DNA of 33,156 nt from Gallionella sp. (GTDB lineage Bacteria; Pseudomonadota; Gammaproteobacteria; Burkholderiales; Gallionellaceae), in contig JADGRL010000033.1 of assembly GCA_017880865.1 (NCBI GenBank), forward strand, positions 1 to 33,156. The letters are read 5' to 3'. Of the stretch, positions 10,810 through 18,800 are shown piece by piece. Made by a program: the position numbers and the translations under genes. The notes below the pieces were generated by a model. That model was not told the origin of the DNA. It ran no database searches and saw only the letters and a program-made list of their open reading frames with translations. Every line of letters begins with the position of its first letter. Position 1 is the stretch's first letter.

Positions 10810-12426
10810 ATGAATAAGATTTTTATTTTTCTTAAAGGGGCTTGGGACTTACTGATTGTTGGCTCGATAGTGGGTACATTGCTTGCCGGATGCGGTGGTG
10901 GGGGCGGCGGTAGTGTTACAAGTAATACCACGGGAAATCTACCTTCAACTGGCGCTATACCGCCAGTCACGAACGGATTTGATGTGTGGGACTACAATTA
11001 CACGCCAAGTGCTGGCCTGGCCGGAAAGATGTGTGTCAATTTTAGCGCTGGCAACACTGCCGGGCAGATCGGCAATAGCACGTTATTCATTAACGGGTAT
11101 ATGGAAGCCAGTGACCTGAGCGGCACAGTTGATGCAGCCGGCAAAGTCGCCATGGCTTCGACCACTTTCGCCACGCAATTTAGTGCGAATGTCGATGCCG
11201 CTGCAACACTGATGTCAGGCCTGTTTACCGGCACCAGCCCGATAGGTGCGGGTAACTTTTCAGGTAAGCACGTAATGGGAAAGTATTCGTGCTTCTGGGA
11301 ACCATTCGCAACCGGGGCTGCACTCGATATTGTCATCACCAATAAAACCTCGGCACCTGCGATAGCCATGGACGGAGCTAATCCTGTCGTCGCATTTGTC
11401 GAAGAAGTTTTGGGTACGCCGGTGAATGGCAGCACGCCCTTCGAGGATAAGGTCTATGTCAAGCGCTGGAATGGCACGCAGTGGGTGCAATTGGGTGGTG
11501 CGTTAAACAACGTCGGGCGCAATGACCTTGCCAACCAGCCCATTGTGGCGGTGGCAAATGGTAATCCGGTAGTGACATGGACCGAGCGCAACAAGACTAC
11601 GCTGGTATATGAAGCTTATGCAAAACGCTGGGACAACATTACTTCGACCTGGGTTTCACTGGGTGGCTTGTTAAACAATCCGGTAACTCAGGACACGTAC
11701 GCCAAAGGTGTGGTGATCGATATCAATAACAACCCGGTTATCTTGCTGACATACAAAACCACTATTGGCACATTGATACAATTTGATAGTCGTGCGATGC
11801 AGTGGAGTGCCATTGCCAGCACATGGTCACAGCTAGGTACCAATTTGCTGAATACCTGGGTGTATCACGTCGCGAAAGACCCCGCCGGCGTACCCGTGTT
11901 GGTCGCTCAGTTCGGCCTTAGCGTTGGCGCAGAAAAATGGAACTCGGTGACCGGCTCGTGGGTTCCAATTGGCGGCAGTATTCCAACATCGTTGGGCACG
12001 GTCATGTCGGCAGAGATCGCGTACACTGGCAGTGGGGTGCCGGTCATGGTTTATGAAACCAATACAGGATTTAGCAGCCATGTCGACGCAAACGCCATGG
12101 TCAACGGCATCTGGGCGCAGCTCATTCCTGGTGTGCCTTTCGATCCGGTCTCAAACAAGCAATCGCCGCATATCGCTATCGATCCCACGGATGGTCTTCC
12201 TGTGGTCGCTGCGTCAAGCAACAGTATGGGAGGCATCGTCATTCAGAAGGCATATGCGAATCGCTGGAAACCGATGGGCAGTAATTTCGATAGCTACACT
12301 TTGTTCAGCTCACAATCGCCGGTCGTTGCATTTGACAGCGTTGGCAAGCTGTATGCGGCATCTTCGCAGCAGCCTACTTCGAGCGACAGCAATATCGTAT
12401 TGAGTACCTGGCCAAGCCAGAAATAA
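10810..12426 (+). CDS. Putative propeller-like outer-surface lipoprotein
   Basis: The 538-residue product has a lipoprotein signal (hydrophobic segment followed by LLAGC, lipidated Cys at residue 28) and then a poly-Gly/Ser tether. From about residue 180 on, blocks recur with a W..W..LGG.LNN theme: VKRWNGTQWVQLGGALNN, AKRWDNITSTWVSLGGLLNN, MQWSAIASTWSQLGTNLLN, EKWNSVTGSWVPIGG. Each is followed by P(V/I)V strands, suggesting a beta-propeller-like domain. I chose the ATG at 10810 because it begins the signal peptide and has AAAGGGA upstream; the open frame starts 29 codons earlier. Specific function unknown. It is flanked by a 50-bp direct repeat. Confidence 0.75.
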   Translation: MNKIFIFLKGAWDLLIVGSIVGTLLAGCGGGGGGSVTSNTTGNLPSTGAIPPVTNGFDVWDYNYTPSAGLAGKMCVNFSAGNTAGQIGNSTLFINGYMEASDLSGTVDAAGKVAMASTTFATQFSANVDAAATLMSGLFTGTSPIGAGNFSGKHVMGKYSCFWEPFATGAALDIVITNKTSAPAIAMDGANPVVAFVEEVLGTPVNGSTPFEDKVYVKRWNGTQWVQLGGALNNVGRNDLANQPIVAVANGNPVVTWTERNKTTLVYEAYAKRWDNITSTWVSLGGLLNNPVTQDTYAKGVVIDINNNPVILLTYKTTIGTLIQFDSRAMQWSAIASTWSQLGTNLLNTWVYHVAKDPAGVPVLVAQFGLSVGAEKWNSVTGSWVPIGGSIPTSLGTVMSAEIAYTGSGVPVMVYETNTGFSSHVDANAMVNGIWAQLIPGVPFDPVSNKQSPHIAIDPTDGLPVVAASSNSMGGIVIQKAYANRWKPMGSNFDSYTLFSSQSPVVAFDSVGKLYAASSQQPTSSDSNIVLSTWPSQK

Positions 12427-12540
12427 CGCAGCACGGGGCCATGCCTTGTATTGAAATAGATAAATAGCGTTTGAATAAAAGGGGCCGGGGTCGATATATT
12501 TTTGATGCGGAAAATAATTCGAACCTGCCCCTTTAATTTA

Positions 12541-12590
12541 AGGGAAATAACGTGACTGCAAGACTCTCTGCTTTTTCTTTGCGCCGATCC
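12541..12590 (+). repeat. Right copy of 50-bp direct repeat
   Basis: This copy matches 10601-10650 at 42 of 50 bases and ends 32 bp before the ORF6N start. Weaker similarity continues past it towards the ORF6N start (gttgccgcttgaatcg here, gtccgttggaatcg there). Confidence 0.75.
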
Positions 12591-12622
12591 GGCCAACCGC
12601 AGTCAGTTCCCGTCTACTCTGA

Positions 12623-13210
12623 ATGAGTACGCCTCCTCTGTTGCCGCTTGAATCGATTACACACCACATCCTGTTGCTGCGCGGGCAAAAGGTTTTGCTG
12701 GATGCCGATTTGGCGGTGCTCTATGACGTGCCAACCAAGCGTTTCAATGAACAGGTCAGACGTAATCTGGAACGCTTCCCGGCAGATTTCATGTTCCATT
12801 TGACCGAGGAAGAATGGGCGGCTTTAAGGTCGCAAGTTGCGACCTTAAAGACCGGGCGCGGCCAACATCGCAAATATCTGCCTTATGCCTTTACCGAACA
12901 TGGTGCCATCATGGCAGCAACGATCTTGAATAGCCCGAGGGCGACCGAGGTATCGGTCTATGTGGTACGCGCCTTTGTGCGTCTGCGCGAGGTGCTGGCA
13001 TCCAATGCGGAATTGGCAAAGCGCCTGGATGATCTGGAGCAAGCAACCGAAGCGCTGGCCTTGCAACACGATTCCTTTGCGCGCAACACGCGCGTCCAGC
13101 TCAAGCAGGTGTTCGATGCCATCCGGGAATTGATGACTCCGCCCGAGCCGCAATCGAGGCGGCCTATCGGGTTCATCAGCGGCGAGGAGCAGCCGAAGAA
13201 AGTTGGCTGA
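12623..13210 (+). CDS. ORF6N-domain protein (phage-type putative DNA-binding protein)
   Basis: The 195-residue product has the ORF6N/KilA-N-like N-terminal domain. It shows LRGQKVLLDADLAVLYDVPT, the NEQVRRNLERFPADFMFHLT block, a region around SQVATLKTGRGQHRKYLPYA, and FTEHGAIMAATILNSPRA. A coiled segment (RLDDLEQATEALALQHDSF) and a polar tail follow. Such proteins occur in prophages and accessory islands, often next to defence genes; the biochemical role is uncertain. The ATG at 12623 gives the usual N-terminus. The gene is convergent with the XRE regulator. Confidence 0.85.
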   Translation: MSTPPLLPLESITHHILLLRGQKVLLDADLAVLYDVPTKRFNEQVRRNLERFPADFMFHLTEEEWAALRSQVATLKTGRGQHRKYLPYAFTEHGAIMAATILNSPRATEVSVYVVRAFVRLREVLASNAELAKRLDDLEQATEALALQHDSFARNTRVQLKQVFDAIRELMTPPEPQSRRPIGFISGEEQPKKVG

Positions 13211-13284
13211 TCTGCCCAAGCTTTCGCTTGTCCCTAGTCGGTGTTACAAAGCAAGATCAGACCCCACGATTTTCAAGACGGGGT

Positions 13285-13653
13285 TTACTTCACGCTTTGT
13301 GTGCGGTTCAGGAGTTTGACAAACTCGACGGCGAGGTGTTTGTTTTCGGGGGTGAGCGCGCGAAAATGGCGGCGCAATTGAATGGCTTCGGTGGTGTAAT
13401 CGGCTTTATCGCTTCCCAATAAGTCGCGATTCCTTTTGGATACTTTTTCCACCCCTTCAGCGTGAGCATGTAGCGCGGCAACTGTCGTGTGAAGAGCCGC
13501 AGCAATCATTTTCAGTGATGCCGCTGCGGGCTGTTGAACTCCCCGCTCAATGCGTGACAAATTGCTGGGATCGGTACCGATCTCATGCGCCATTTGTTCT
13601 AGCGTTTGTCTTTTTTCCAGCCGTAAAGCGCGGATAACTTGTCCTATTTCCAT
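13285..13653 (-). CDS. XRE-family regulator, candidate controller of the type III R-M locus
   Basis: The 122-residue product has a clear N-terminal helix-turn-helix (residues about 5-60: IGQVIRALRLEKRQTLEQMA, HEIGTDPSNLSRIERGVQQP). A short C-terminal part is of unknown role. I chose the ATG at 13653 because it begins the HTH directly; the open frame continues 48 codons upstream across the operator region and would reach into mod. The gene is divergent from mod, with several palindromes between them. That arrangement resembles controller (C) proteins of restriction-modification systems, although those are better known from type II. Function as controller is inferred. Confidence 0.8.
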   Translation of the reverse strand: MEIGQVIRALRLEKRQTLEQMAHEIGTDPSNLSRIERGVQQPAAASLKMIAAALHTTVAALHAHAEGVEKVSKRNRDLLGSDKADYTTEAIQLRRHFRALTPENKHLAVEFVKLLNRTQSVK

Positions 13654-13674
13654 GTGCCAATTGTCGAAACCTAT

Positions 13675-13744
13675 GGCGTTTTGCGCAAAGCGCTTTGGCG
13701 CATGTTTAGAATAATTGGCGTTTGGCGCCAATTGAAAGGATAAT
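13675..13744. promoter_or_regulatory. Operator array and divergent promoters between the XRE gene and mod
   Basis: The region contains ggcgttttgcgc (13675-13686) and ggcgtttggcgc (13717-13728), spaced 42 bp or four helical turns. It also contains the palindromes ttgcgcaa (13681-13688) and aaagcgcttt (13687-13696), and an 8-bp inverted repeat aattggcg/cgccaatt (13713-13733). For mod, TTGGCG (13715-13720) and GATAAT (13739-13744) with an 18-bp spacer form a weak promoter whose -35 lies inside the palindrome. On the minus strand TATTCT (13713-13708) could be the -10 of the regulator gene. Confidence 0.65.
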
Positions 13745-13774
13745 CTTGTGCCATAAGCAAACTCAAGATAAGCC

Positions 13775-15286
13775 ATGCCGTTTCTCGATTGGGTCAATAA
13801 AAATCAGGCGCAGGAAGCCTCGCGCGAAGTTCCTTACCACTTGCTCAAGCAGGAAGCCGTGTATGGCGACAGCGCGGAAAACTTGCTGATACAGGGCGAC
13901 AACCTGCTGGCGCTCAAGGCGCTTATTCCGTTTTATGCCGGACGGGTCAAATGCATTTTCATCGACCCACCATACAACACACAAAGCGCCTTCACGCATT
14001 ACGACGACAAGCTGGAGCACAGCCAGTGGCTATCCATGATGTACCCACGCTTGGTGTTACTACGTGAATTGCTGGCGGAAGACGGCAGCATCTGGGTGAC
14101 GATAGACGACAACGAAGCGCACTATCTCAAGGTGTTGATGGATGAAGTGTTTGGGCGGAAAAACTTTATCGCAAACATGGTGTGGCAGAAACGAACATCG
14201 AGGGAAAACAGGGCTGCTGTTGGCTCAGCGCATGATCATATTCTTGTTTATGCCAAGGTGACAGCTGTAAATTGGAAGGAATTTAGGAACACACTTCCAG
14301 CAAGAGAAACTGGATTCAAAAATCCTGATAACGATCCGAGTGGTGAATGGCGCGCTATACCATTTACAGCGCAGGGATACAGAAAAAATCAAATGTATGA
14401 GATCGATACACCAAGTGGAAAAGTTGTGACCCCTCCAAGGGGGCGATGCTGGGGAGCTACAGAGCAATCTTTGAATCAGCTAATAAGTGAAGGTAGGGTT
14501 TACTTTGGAAAAAGTGGAGACGCTCAACCGACCATAAAAAAATATAAGGGTGAAGAGTCCGGTTTAGTACCGATGACTTGGTGGACGGCTGAGGAGTTTG
14601 GCGACAATACTGCTGCCAAGAGGGAAATTTTGGAGTTGTTTGAAAATGATGACACTCCATTCGGTACCCCGAAGCCAGAAAATTTAATTGAGCGAATTCT
14701 TCACATTGCCAGCAATTCCGGCGATGTCATCCTCGACAGCTTCCTTGGTTCAGCCACGACCGCAGCTGTTGCCCACAAGACGGGTCGCCGATATATCGGT
14801 ATCGAGATGGGTGACCATGCCCGCACACATTGCATTCCGCGTCTGCAAAAAGTTATCGAAGGCGAGCAAGGCGGCATCAGCCAAGCAGTTAACTGGCAGG
14901 GCGGCGGGGGATTCCGTTTTTGCACGCTGGGCGAGGCGGCGTTCGATGAGCATGGGCGCATCAATGTGGCGGTAAAGTTTGCAACCTTGGCGGCTTATGT
15001 CTGGCATTTTGAGACAGGCGAACCCAGCCAACAAACATTCGATCAACCGTTACTCGGCATTCACAACGGTACGGCTTACTACCTGCTTTACAACGGCATC
15101 CTCGGCGACCGCCGTCCTGCTTCGGGCAATGTGTTGACGCACGCGGTATTGCAGGCGATCAACGACATCTTTCCGCACGCCGGGCGCAAAGTGATCTACG
15201 GCGAAACCACGCGCTTAGGCGCGGCACGGCTGGCGGCGGAGAACATCACTTTCAAGCAAATTCCTTACGACGTGAAAATGCGATAA
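13775..15286 (+). CDS. mod: Type III restriction-modification DNA methyltransferase (Mod, adenine-N6)
   Basis: The 503-residue product is a beta-class N6-adenine methyltransferase. The catalytic DPPYNT motif is at residues 64-69 and precedes the AdoMet-binding motif DSFLGSATT (321-329), the order that defines this class. MPFLDWVNKN at the start and the C-terminal KVIYGETTRLGAARLAAENI are typical of Mod proteins that pair with Res. The central target-recognition region (about residues 135-305, bases 14180-14690) is markedly AT-richer than its flanks. Frame and motifs are intact, so methylation activity is plausible. The stop is 4 bp before res. Confidence 0.92.
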   Translation: MPFLDWVNKNQAQEASREVPYHLLKQEAVYGDSAENLLIQGDNLLALKALIPFYAGRVKCIFIDPPYNTQSAFTHYDDKLEHSQWLSMMYPRLVLLRELLAEDGSIWVTIDDNEAHYLKVLMDEVFGRKNFIANMVWQKRTSRENRAAVGSAHDHILVYAKVTAVNWKEFRNTLPARETGFKNPDNDPSGEWRAIPFTAQGYRKNQMYEIDTPSGKVVTPPRGRCWGATEQSLNQLISEGRVYFGKSGDAQPTIKKYKGEESGLVPMTWWTAEEFGDNTAAKREILELFENDDTPFGTPKPENLIERILHIASNSGDVILDSFLGSATTAAVAHKTGRRYIGIEMGDHARTHCIPRLQKVIEGEQGGISQAVNWQGGGGFRFCTLGEAAFDEHGRINVAVKFATLAAYVWHFETGEPSQQTFDQPLLGIHNGTAYYLLYNGILGDRRPASGNVLTHAVLQAINDIFPHAGRKVIYGETTRLGAARLAAENITFKQIPYDVKMR

Positions 15287-15290
15287 CGCC

Positions 15291-16088
15291 ATGTTAGAAC
15301 TCAAGCAGTATCAAAAAAATGCGCTGTCTGTGCTGACGCAATTTCTGCAAGCCTGCCGCAGTGTGCCGGTAGCCGATGCGTTCCATGCAATGCTGGCAAC
15401 ACAGAATAGAACTAACGAGCGTTATCACACGGTATTTGATGAAGTGCCGTGTGTTTGCCTGCGTATCCCTACGGGCGGCGGCAAGACATTGCTGGCGGCG
15501 CATGGCGTGGCGCTGGCAGGTAAGGCTGTGTTGGATTCCGATGCGCCGCTTGCCTTATGGCTGACTCCGAGCGATACGATTCGTTCGCAGACGCTGGAGG
15601 CATTGAGCAATGCGCGGCATCCTTACCGTCAGGCGCTGGCGCAGTACTTCGGCGACCGCGTGCAGGTGTGCGATTTGGAAAGCCTGCAAACTATCAGCCC
15701 GCATGATGTGGGCAAGGCGTGCATCGTGGTGGTGGCGACCATCCAGTCGTTCAATGTGTCGGATACCGCCAAGCGCAATGTGTATTCGTTCTTTGAGGAA
15801 CTCGCGCCGCACTTCGATAACCTGCCCGCGAACATCAGCGCCGGGCTGGAAAAAGTGACGGAAGCCGATTTGCAAAATCAGCCTTACCTGACCGCCAAGG
15901 ATATTGGGCGCACCAAGTATTCCGTGGCGAACTGGCTGCACTTGCATCATCCGGTGGTGATCGTGGATGAGGCACACAACAATCGCACTGACCGCTTCTT
16001 CAAGACGTTGGGCAGGTTGAATCCAAGTTGCGTGGTGGAACTGACGGCCACTCCTGTAGCGGGTAATAACGTGCTGTATCACGTTTAG
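15291..16088 (+). CDS. Res N-terminal fragment (first helicase domain, ends at amber codon)
   Basis: This 265-residue open part ends right after motif III (ELTATPVAGNNVLYHV). It holds the ATP-binding and DEAH motifs but lacks the second RecA-like domain and the nuclease, so it should not translocate or cut by itself. See the full-length pseudogene entry. Confidence 0.75.
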   Translation: MLELKQYQKNALSVLTQFLQACRSVPVADAFHAMLATQNRTNERYHTVFDEVPCVCLRIPTGGGKTLLAAHGVALAGKAVLDSDAPLALWLTPSDTIRSQTLEALSNARHPYRQALAQYFGDRVQVCDLESLQTISPHDVGKACIVVVATIQSFNVSDTAKRNVYSFFEELAPHFDNLPANISAGLEKVTEADLQNQPYLTAKDIGRTKYSVANWLHLHHPVVIVDEAHNNRTDRFFKTLGRLNPSCVVELTATPVAGNNVLYHV

Positions 16089-16097
16089 GCGCAGGAG

Positions 16098-17972
16098 TTG
16101 AAGACCGAGCAGATGATAAAGCTGCCCATCGTGCTGGCGGAACATCCTGAAGGCTGGCGCGAGTGTTTGCGTGATGCGATTTTGCGGCGCGACAGCTTGG
16201 AATTGGTGGCGCAGAAAGAACCGGAATATATACGCCCTATCGTGTTGGTGCAGGCCGCGCCTAAGGGCAACGAAGCAACGGTGGATGTCGTGCGCAAGCA
16301 TTTGTTGGAGCAGGAAAATATCCCAGAAAACCAAATTGCAGTCGCCACGGGCGAACAGAAAGAGCTGAACGGCATCAACCTGTTTGATCCCGCCTGCCCG
16401 ATTCGCTATGTGATTACGGTCGAGGCATTGAAAGAGGGATGGGATTGTTCATTCGCCTATGTACTGGCGTCGTTGCAATCAGTCAATTCAGCCAAGGATG
16501 TCGAGCAACTGCTGGGGCGCGTGTTGCGTATGCCTTACGCGAAAACGCGACAACAAGATGCGCTGAACAAAGCCTACGCGCACATCGTCGCGGAAAATTT
16601 TGCGCAGGCCGCGTCCAGTCTGAAAGACCGCATGGTGCAGAACATGGGCTTTGAGCGGTTCGAGGCCAACCTGGCAATCGTTCCAGAACAAAGTAAATTA
16701 CCTTTGCCGGAGGGCGATAAATCAACTTTACCCGCCATACCTGATTGCCATATCGAGGTGCCGCAAGCGCCAGATATCCAGCATTGGCCGGATGAAATCA
16801 AGGCTGCCGTGCAGATTATGCCCACGACACAGGGCGCAACGATTCTGCTCAAAGGCGATGTGGATGCCGATACGCTGGCGCAGGCAGAAACTTTCATCAG
16901 CCATGCGCTGCCGGAAAAAGCACGGGGTGCGGTCAAGGAACAGTTTGATGCACATCGCGCCATGCGTCGTGCGTTGCGCGCACCCGCGCAACTCGGGCTG
17001 ACTTTCGCGCCGATCCCGCAACTCTGCTTGAAGCTGGATGGTTATCTGGAGGTGGTCGAAAAAGAAACGCTGTCCAATTCGGGTGATTGGGATTTGTTGG
17101 ATCTGTCAGTGCAACTCGCAGGGTTCTCAATTACCGAGACCGTCAACTCGTTCGAGATAGATGTGAACGGGGAGAAAATAAAATATCGCCACTTGGATGC
17201 GCAGCAACTCAAGCTGAACGATGTGGTCAGCCATGTTAGTGAACAGGATTTGGTGCGCTGGCTGGACAGAGAGGTGCGCAAGCCGTACCTGTCGCAAACG
17301 CAGTTGCAGGCGTATCTGGTCAAGATGATTACGCACCTGATGCATGAGCGTGGCTTTAGCCTGACGGCGCTGGTGCGCGCACGGTTTCAACTGGCACAGG
17401 CTATTGCCCGCGAGGTGGAACGTTTGCGCCAGATTGCGATGGACAAAGGGTTTCAGGGGCGTCTGTTTGAAATGACCGTACCATCACTGGATCAGACAGG
17501 ACATTACAACTTCCAGTTTGAGGCAGGGATGTATCCCGCACGCCAGATTTATCAAGGCAGCTACGAATTCAGCAAACATTTTTATCCGGTCATTCACGAC
17601 TTGCGCGAGAAGACCCCAGCCGGGCAAGTTGCAGAAGAGTTCGTGTGCGCGCAAGCATTGGATGCACACCCCATGGTCAAGCAATGGGTGCGAAACATCG
17701 AGCGTCAGGAAAAATTCTCGTTCTGGTTGCCGACCTCAACGGATTATTTCTATCCCGATTTTGTAGCAGAGTTGGATGACGGGCGAGTGCTGGCCGTGGA
17801 ATACAAAGGTGAGCCATATAAAACTAACGATGATTCGCGCGAGAAAAATCAGGTGGGACATCAATGGGAAAAATCCAGTGGTGGGCGTTGCCTGTTCTTG
17901 ATGGCGGTTGCCAAGGACGAGCAAGGGCGGGATGTGCGTCAGCAGATAGCGGTAAAAATAACTTCTCGCTAA
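16098..17972 (+). CDS. Res C-terminal fragment (second helicase domain and nuclease)
   Basis: This 624-residue open part begins at a TTG four codons after the amber codon, or 5 codons later at the ATG at 16113, where AGGAG (16093-16097) lies 15 bp upstream. It carries LKEGWDCSFAYVLASLQSVN, LLGRVLRMPY and the PD-ExK residues D554, E568 and K570. Reinitiation is possible but unproven; trans-complementation with the N-terminal fragment would be needed for ATPase activity. Confidence 0.7.
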   Translation: MKTEQMIKLPIVLAEHPEGWRECLRDAILRRDSLELVAQKEPEYIRPIVLVQAAPKGNEATVDVVRKHLLEQENIPENQIAVATGEQKELNGINLFDPACPIRYVITVEALKEGWDCSFAYVLASLQSVNSAKDVEQLLGRVLRMPYAKTRQQDALNKAYAHIVAENFAQAASSLKDRMVQNMGFERFEANLAIVPEQSKLPLPEGDKSTLPAIPDCHIEVPQAPDIQHWPDEIKAAVQIMPTTQGATILLKGDVDADTLAQAETFISHALPEKARGAVKEQFDAHRAMRRALRAPAQLGLTFAPIPQLCLKLDGYLEVVEKETLSNSGDWDLLDLSVQLAGFSITETVNSFEIDVNGEKIKYRHLDAQQLKLNDVVSHVSEQDLVRWLDREVRKPYLSQTQLQAYLVKMITHLMHERGFSLTALVRARFQLAQAIAREVERLRQIAMDKGFQGRLFEMTVPSLDQTGHYNFQFEAGMYPARQIYQGSYEFSKHFYPVIHDLREKTPAGQVAEEFVCAQALDAHPMVKQWVRNIERQEKFSFWLPTSTDYFYPDFVAELDDGRVLAVEYKGEPYKTNDDSREKNQVGHQWEKSSGGRCLFLMAVAKDEQGRDVRQQIAVKITSR

Positions 17973-18377
17973 AACATGGAATCAGCTTCGTGTTGGTTAG
18001 CATGCGAAACTTCCATGCGGTGAGGCTGGTGCATTGGCTCTGGTAACTCATTCCCCTGTGCGCCGCCTCGCTAGTCCGCAAGCGGGCGGAGACTAACCTT
18101 CAGGTTATGTCGTAACCACACGTTTTCATGTGATGTGCCCGTTGCCGCACATTCATCTTCTAAGGAAGCGCTGAATAAGTCCGTTCGTGGTGAGTATTTC
18201 CCGTTCGCTCCTTCGATACACCGCACAACGCGCGGCACTGATGAAGCTACTAGCCATTCCACTAGCTTGCCAAAATACGGCAACCAAGTGGTTGGTTATC
18301 AGGACGAACGGAAAATGTATCGAACCATAGTTGGGATTTATTCAGTGCTTCCTTAAACCAAGTGCACCTCGGCTTAC
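17973..18377. other. Gene-free spacer holding a MITE-like element
   Basis: No gene was recognised. The part before the element has only a weak 7-bp inverted repeat (17975-17981 with 18011-18017). The rest is the 195-bp inverted-repeat element described separately. Confidence 0.6.
18161..18355. mobile_element. MITE-like non-autonomous element, 195 bp
   Basis: Terminal inverted repeats of 22 bp (18161-18182 and 18334-18355) pair at 20 of 22 positions; the left end begins taaggaagcgctgaataag. The ends carry TA, which would fit a TA target duplication but cannot be separated from the repeat itself. Internally CCGTTCGT (18181-18188) is matched by ACGAACGG (18304-18311), and TTCGATACA (18212-18220) by TGTATCGAA (18316-18324). 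No transposase is encoded, so movement would need one in trans. Confidence 0.75.
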
Positions 18378-18686
18378 TCAAGGCGTCTGTGATCCAGACT
18401 TGTTGGTTGCCGCTTGCGCAAGCAGCTTTTTCCCTTGCTCCGTGAATTTCCACCAGGGGATAGCTTCGCCGCTGTGCAGATAATGTTGCGCGGCCAGAAA
18501 AGTATAGAACACGCAGGGGTCGTGGCGACGCCCCATGTGGTCGGACAAGGCAAGGTAAGTTTTTAGCGGATCGCGCGTCGCGAGCTGTTGCGGGGTCAGG
18601 ATGCCGAGCGATCGCAGGTCGGACGCGATGGACTTGCCGATGTTGGGAATATCTTCAAGCTTGCTGGCGCTGTGCGGATTTTGCAT
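18378..18686 (-). CDS. Helix-hairpin-helix protein, Cdd1-like (pathogenicity-locus family)
   Basis: The 102-residue product has an HhH motif near the N-terminus (LEDIPNIGKSIASDLRSLGI, residues about 11-30). A conserved second half follows (LALSDHMGRRHDPCVFYTFL, then PWWKFTEQGKK). This combination is known from small Cdd1/mitomycin-resistance-like proteins of unknown biochemical role; non-specific DNA binding is the usual guess for HhH. AAGGAG lies one base before the ATG at 18692 and seven bases before the ATG at 18686, so I prefer the latter. Confidence 0.8.
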   Translation of the reverse strand: MQNPHSASKLEDIPNIGKSIASDLRSLGILTPQQLATRDPLKTYLALSDHMGRRHDPCVFYTFLAAQHYLHSGEAIPWWKFTEQGKKLLAQAATNKSGSQTP

Positions 18687-18800
18687 GATCATGCTCCTTT
18701 ATAAAGCCGGGTGCGGACGCGGTGCGCGCTCCCCGCTACTTTGATTTTGGTTATAGCCGCCGGGCAGCGCCAAGACCGTCCGCAAGGGCGAGTGTCTGAT

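Larger units (their letters stand above)
15291..17972 (+). pseudogene. res: Type III restriction endonuclease Res, interrupted by an in-frame amber codon
   Basis: Read through a single TAG at 16086-16088, the frame encodes an 893-codon Res with all expected parts. These are Walker A TGGGKT (61-66), DEAH (226-229), ELTATPV (250-256), the second RecA-like domain with LKEGWDCSFAYVL and LLGRVLRMPY, and a C-terminal PD-ExK nuclease site (D823, E837, K839 in YPDFVAEL...LAVEYKGE). The two halves stay in the same frame, so one base change explains the break. Without suppression no full-length nuclease can form. It is adjacent to mod (4-bp gap) and probably co-transcribed with it. Confidence 0.85.

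Noticed and set aside
13228-13422. 64-codon + strand frame after the ORF6N gene
   Set aside because: It mostly overlaps the XRE gene antisense and starts in a repeat-like spacer.
17975-18017. Terminator after res
   Set aside because: The 7-bp arms are separated by 29 bases and no T-run follows, so it is not convincing.
18071-18283. Small minus-strand frames over the MITE and at 18689-18913 with similar LVEWL/LAEWL segments
   Set aside because: The similarity comes from the shared DNA repeat, not from a protein family; neither has a ribosome binding site.
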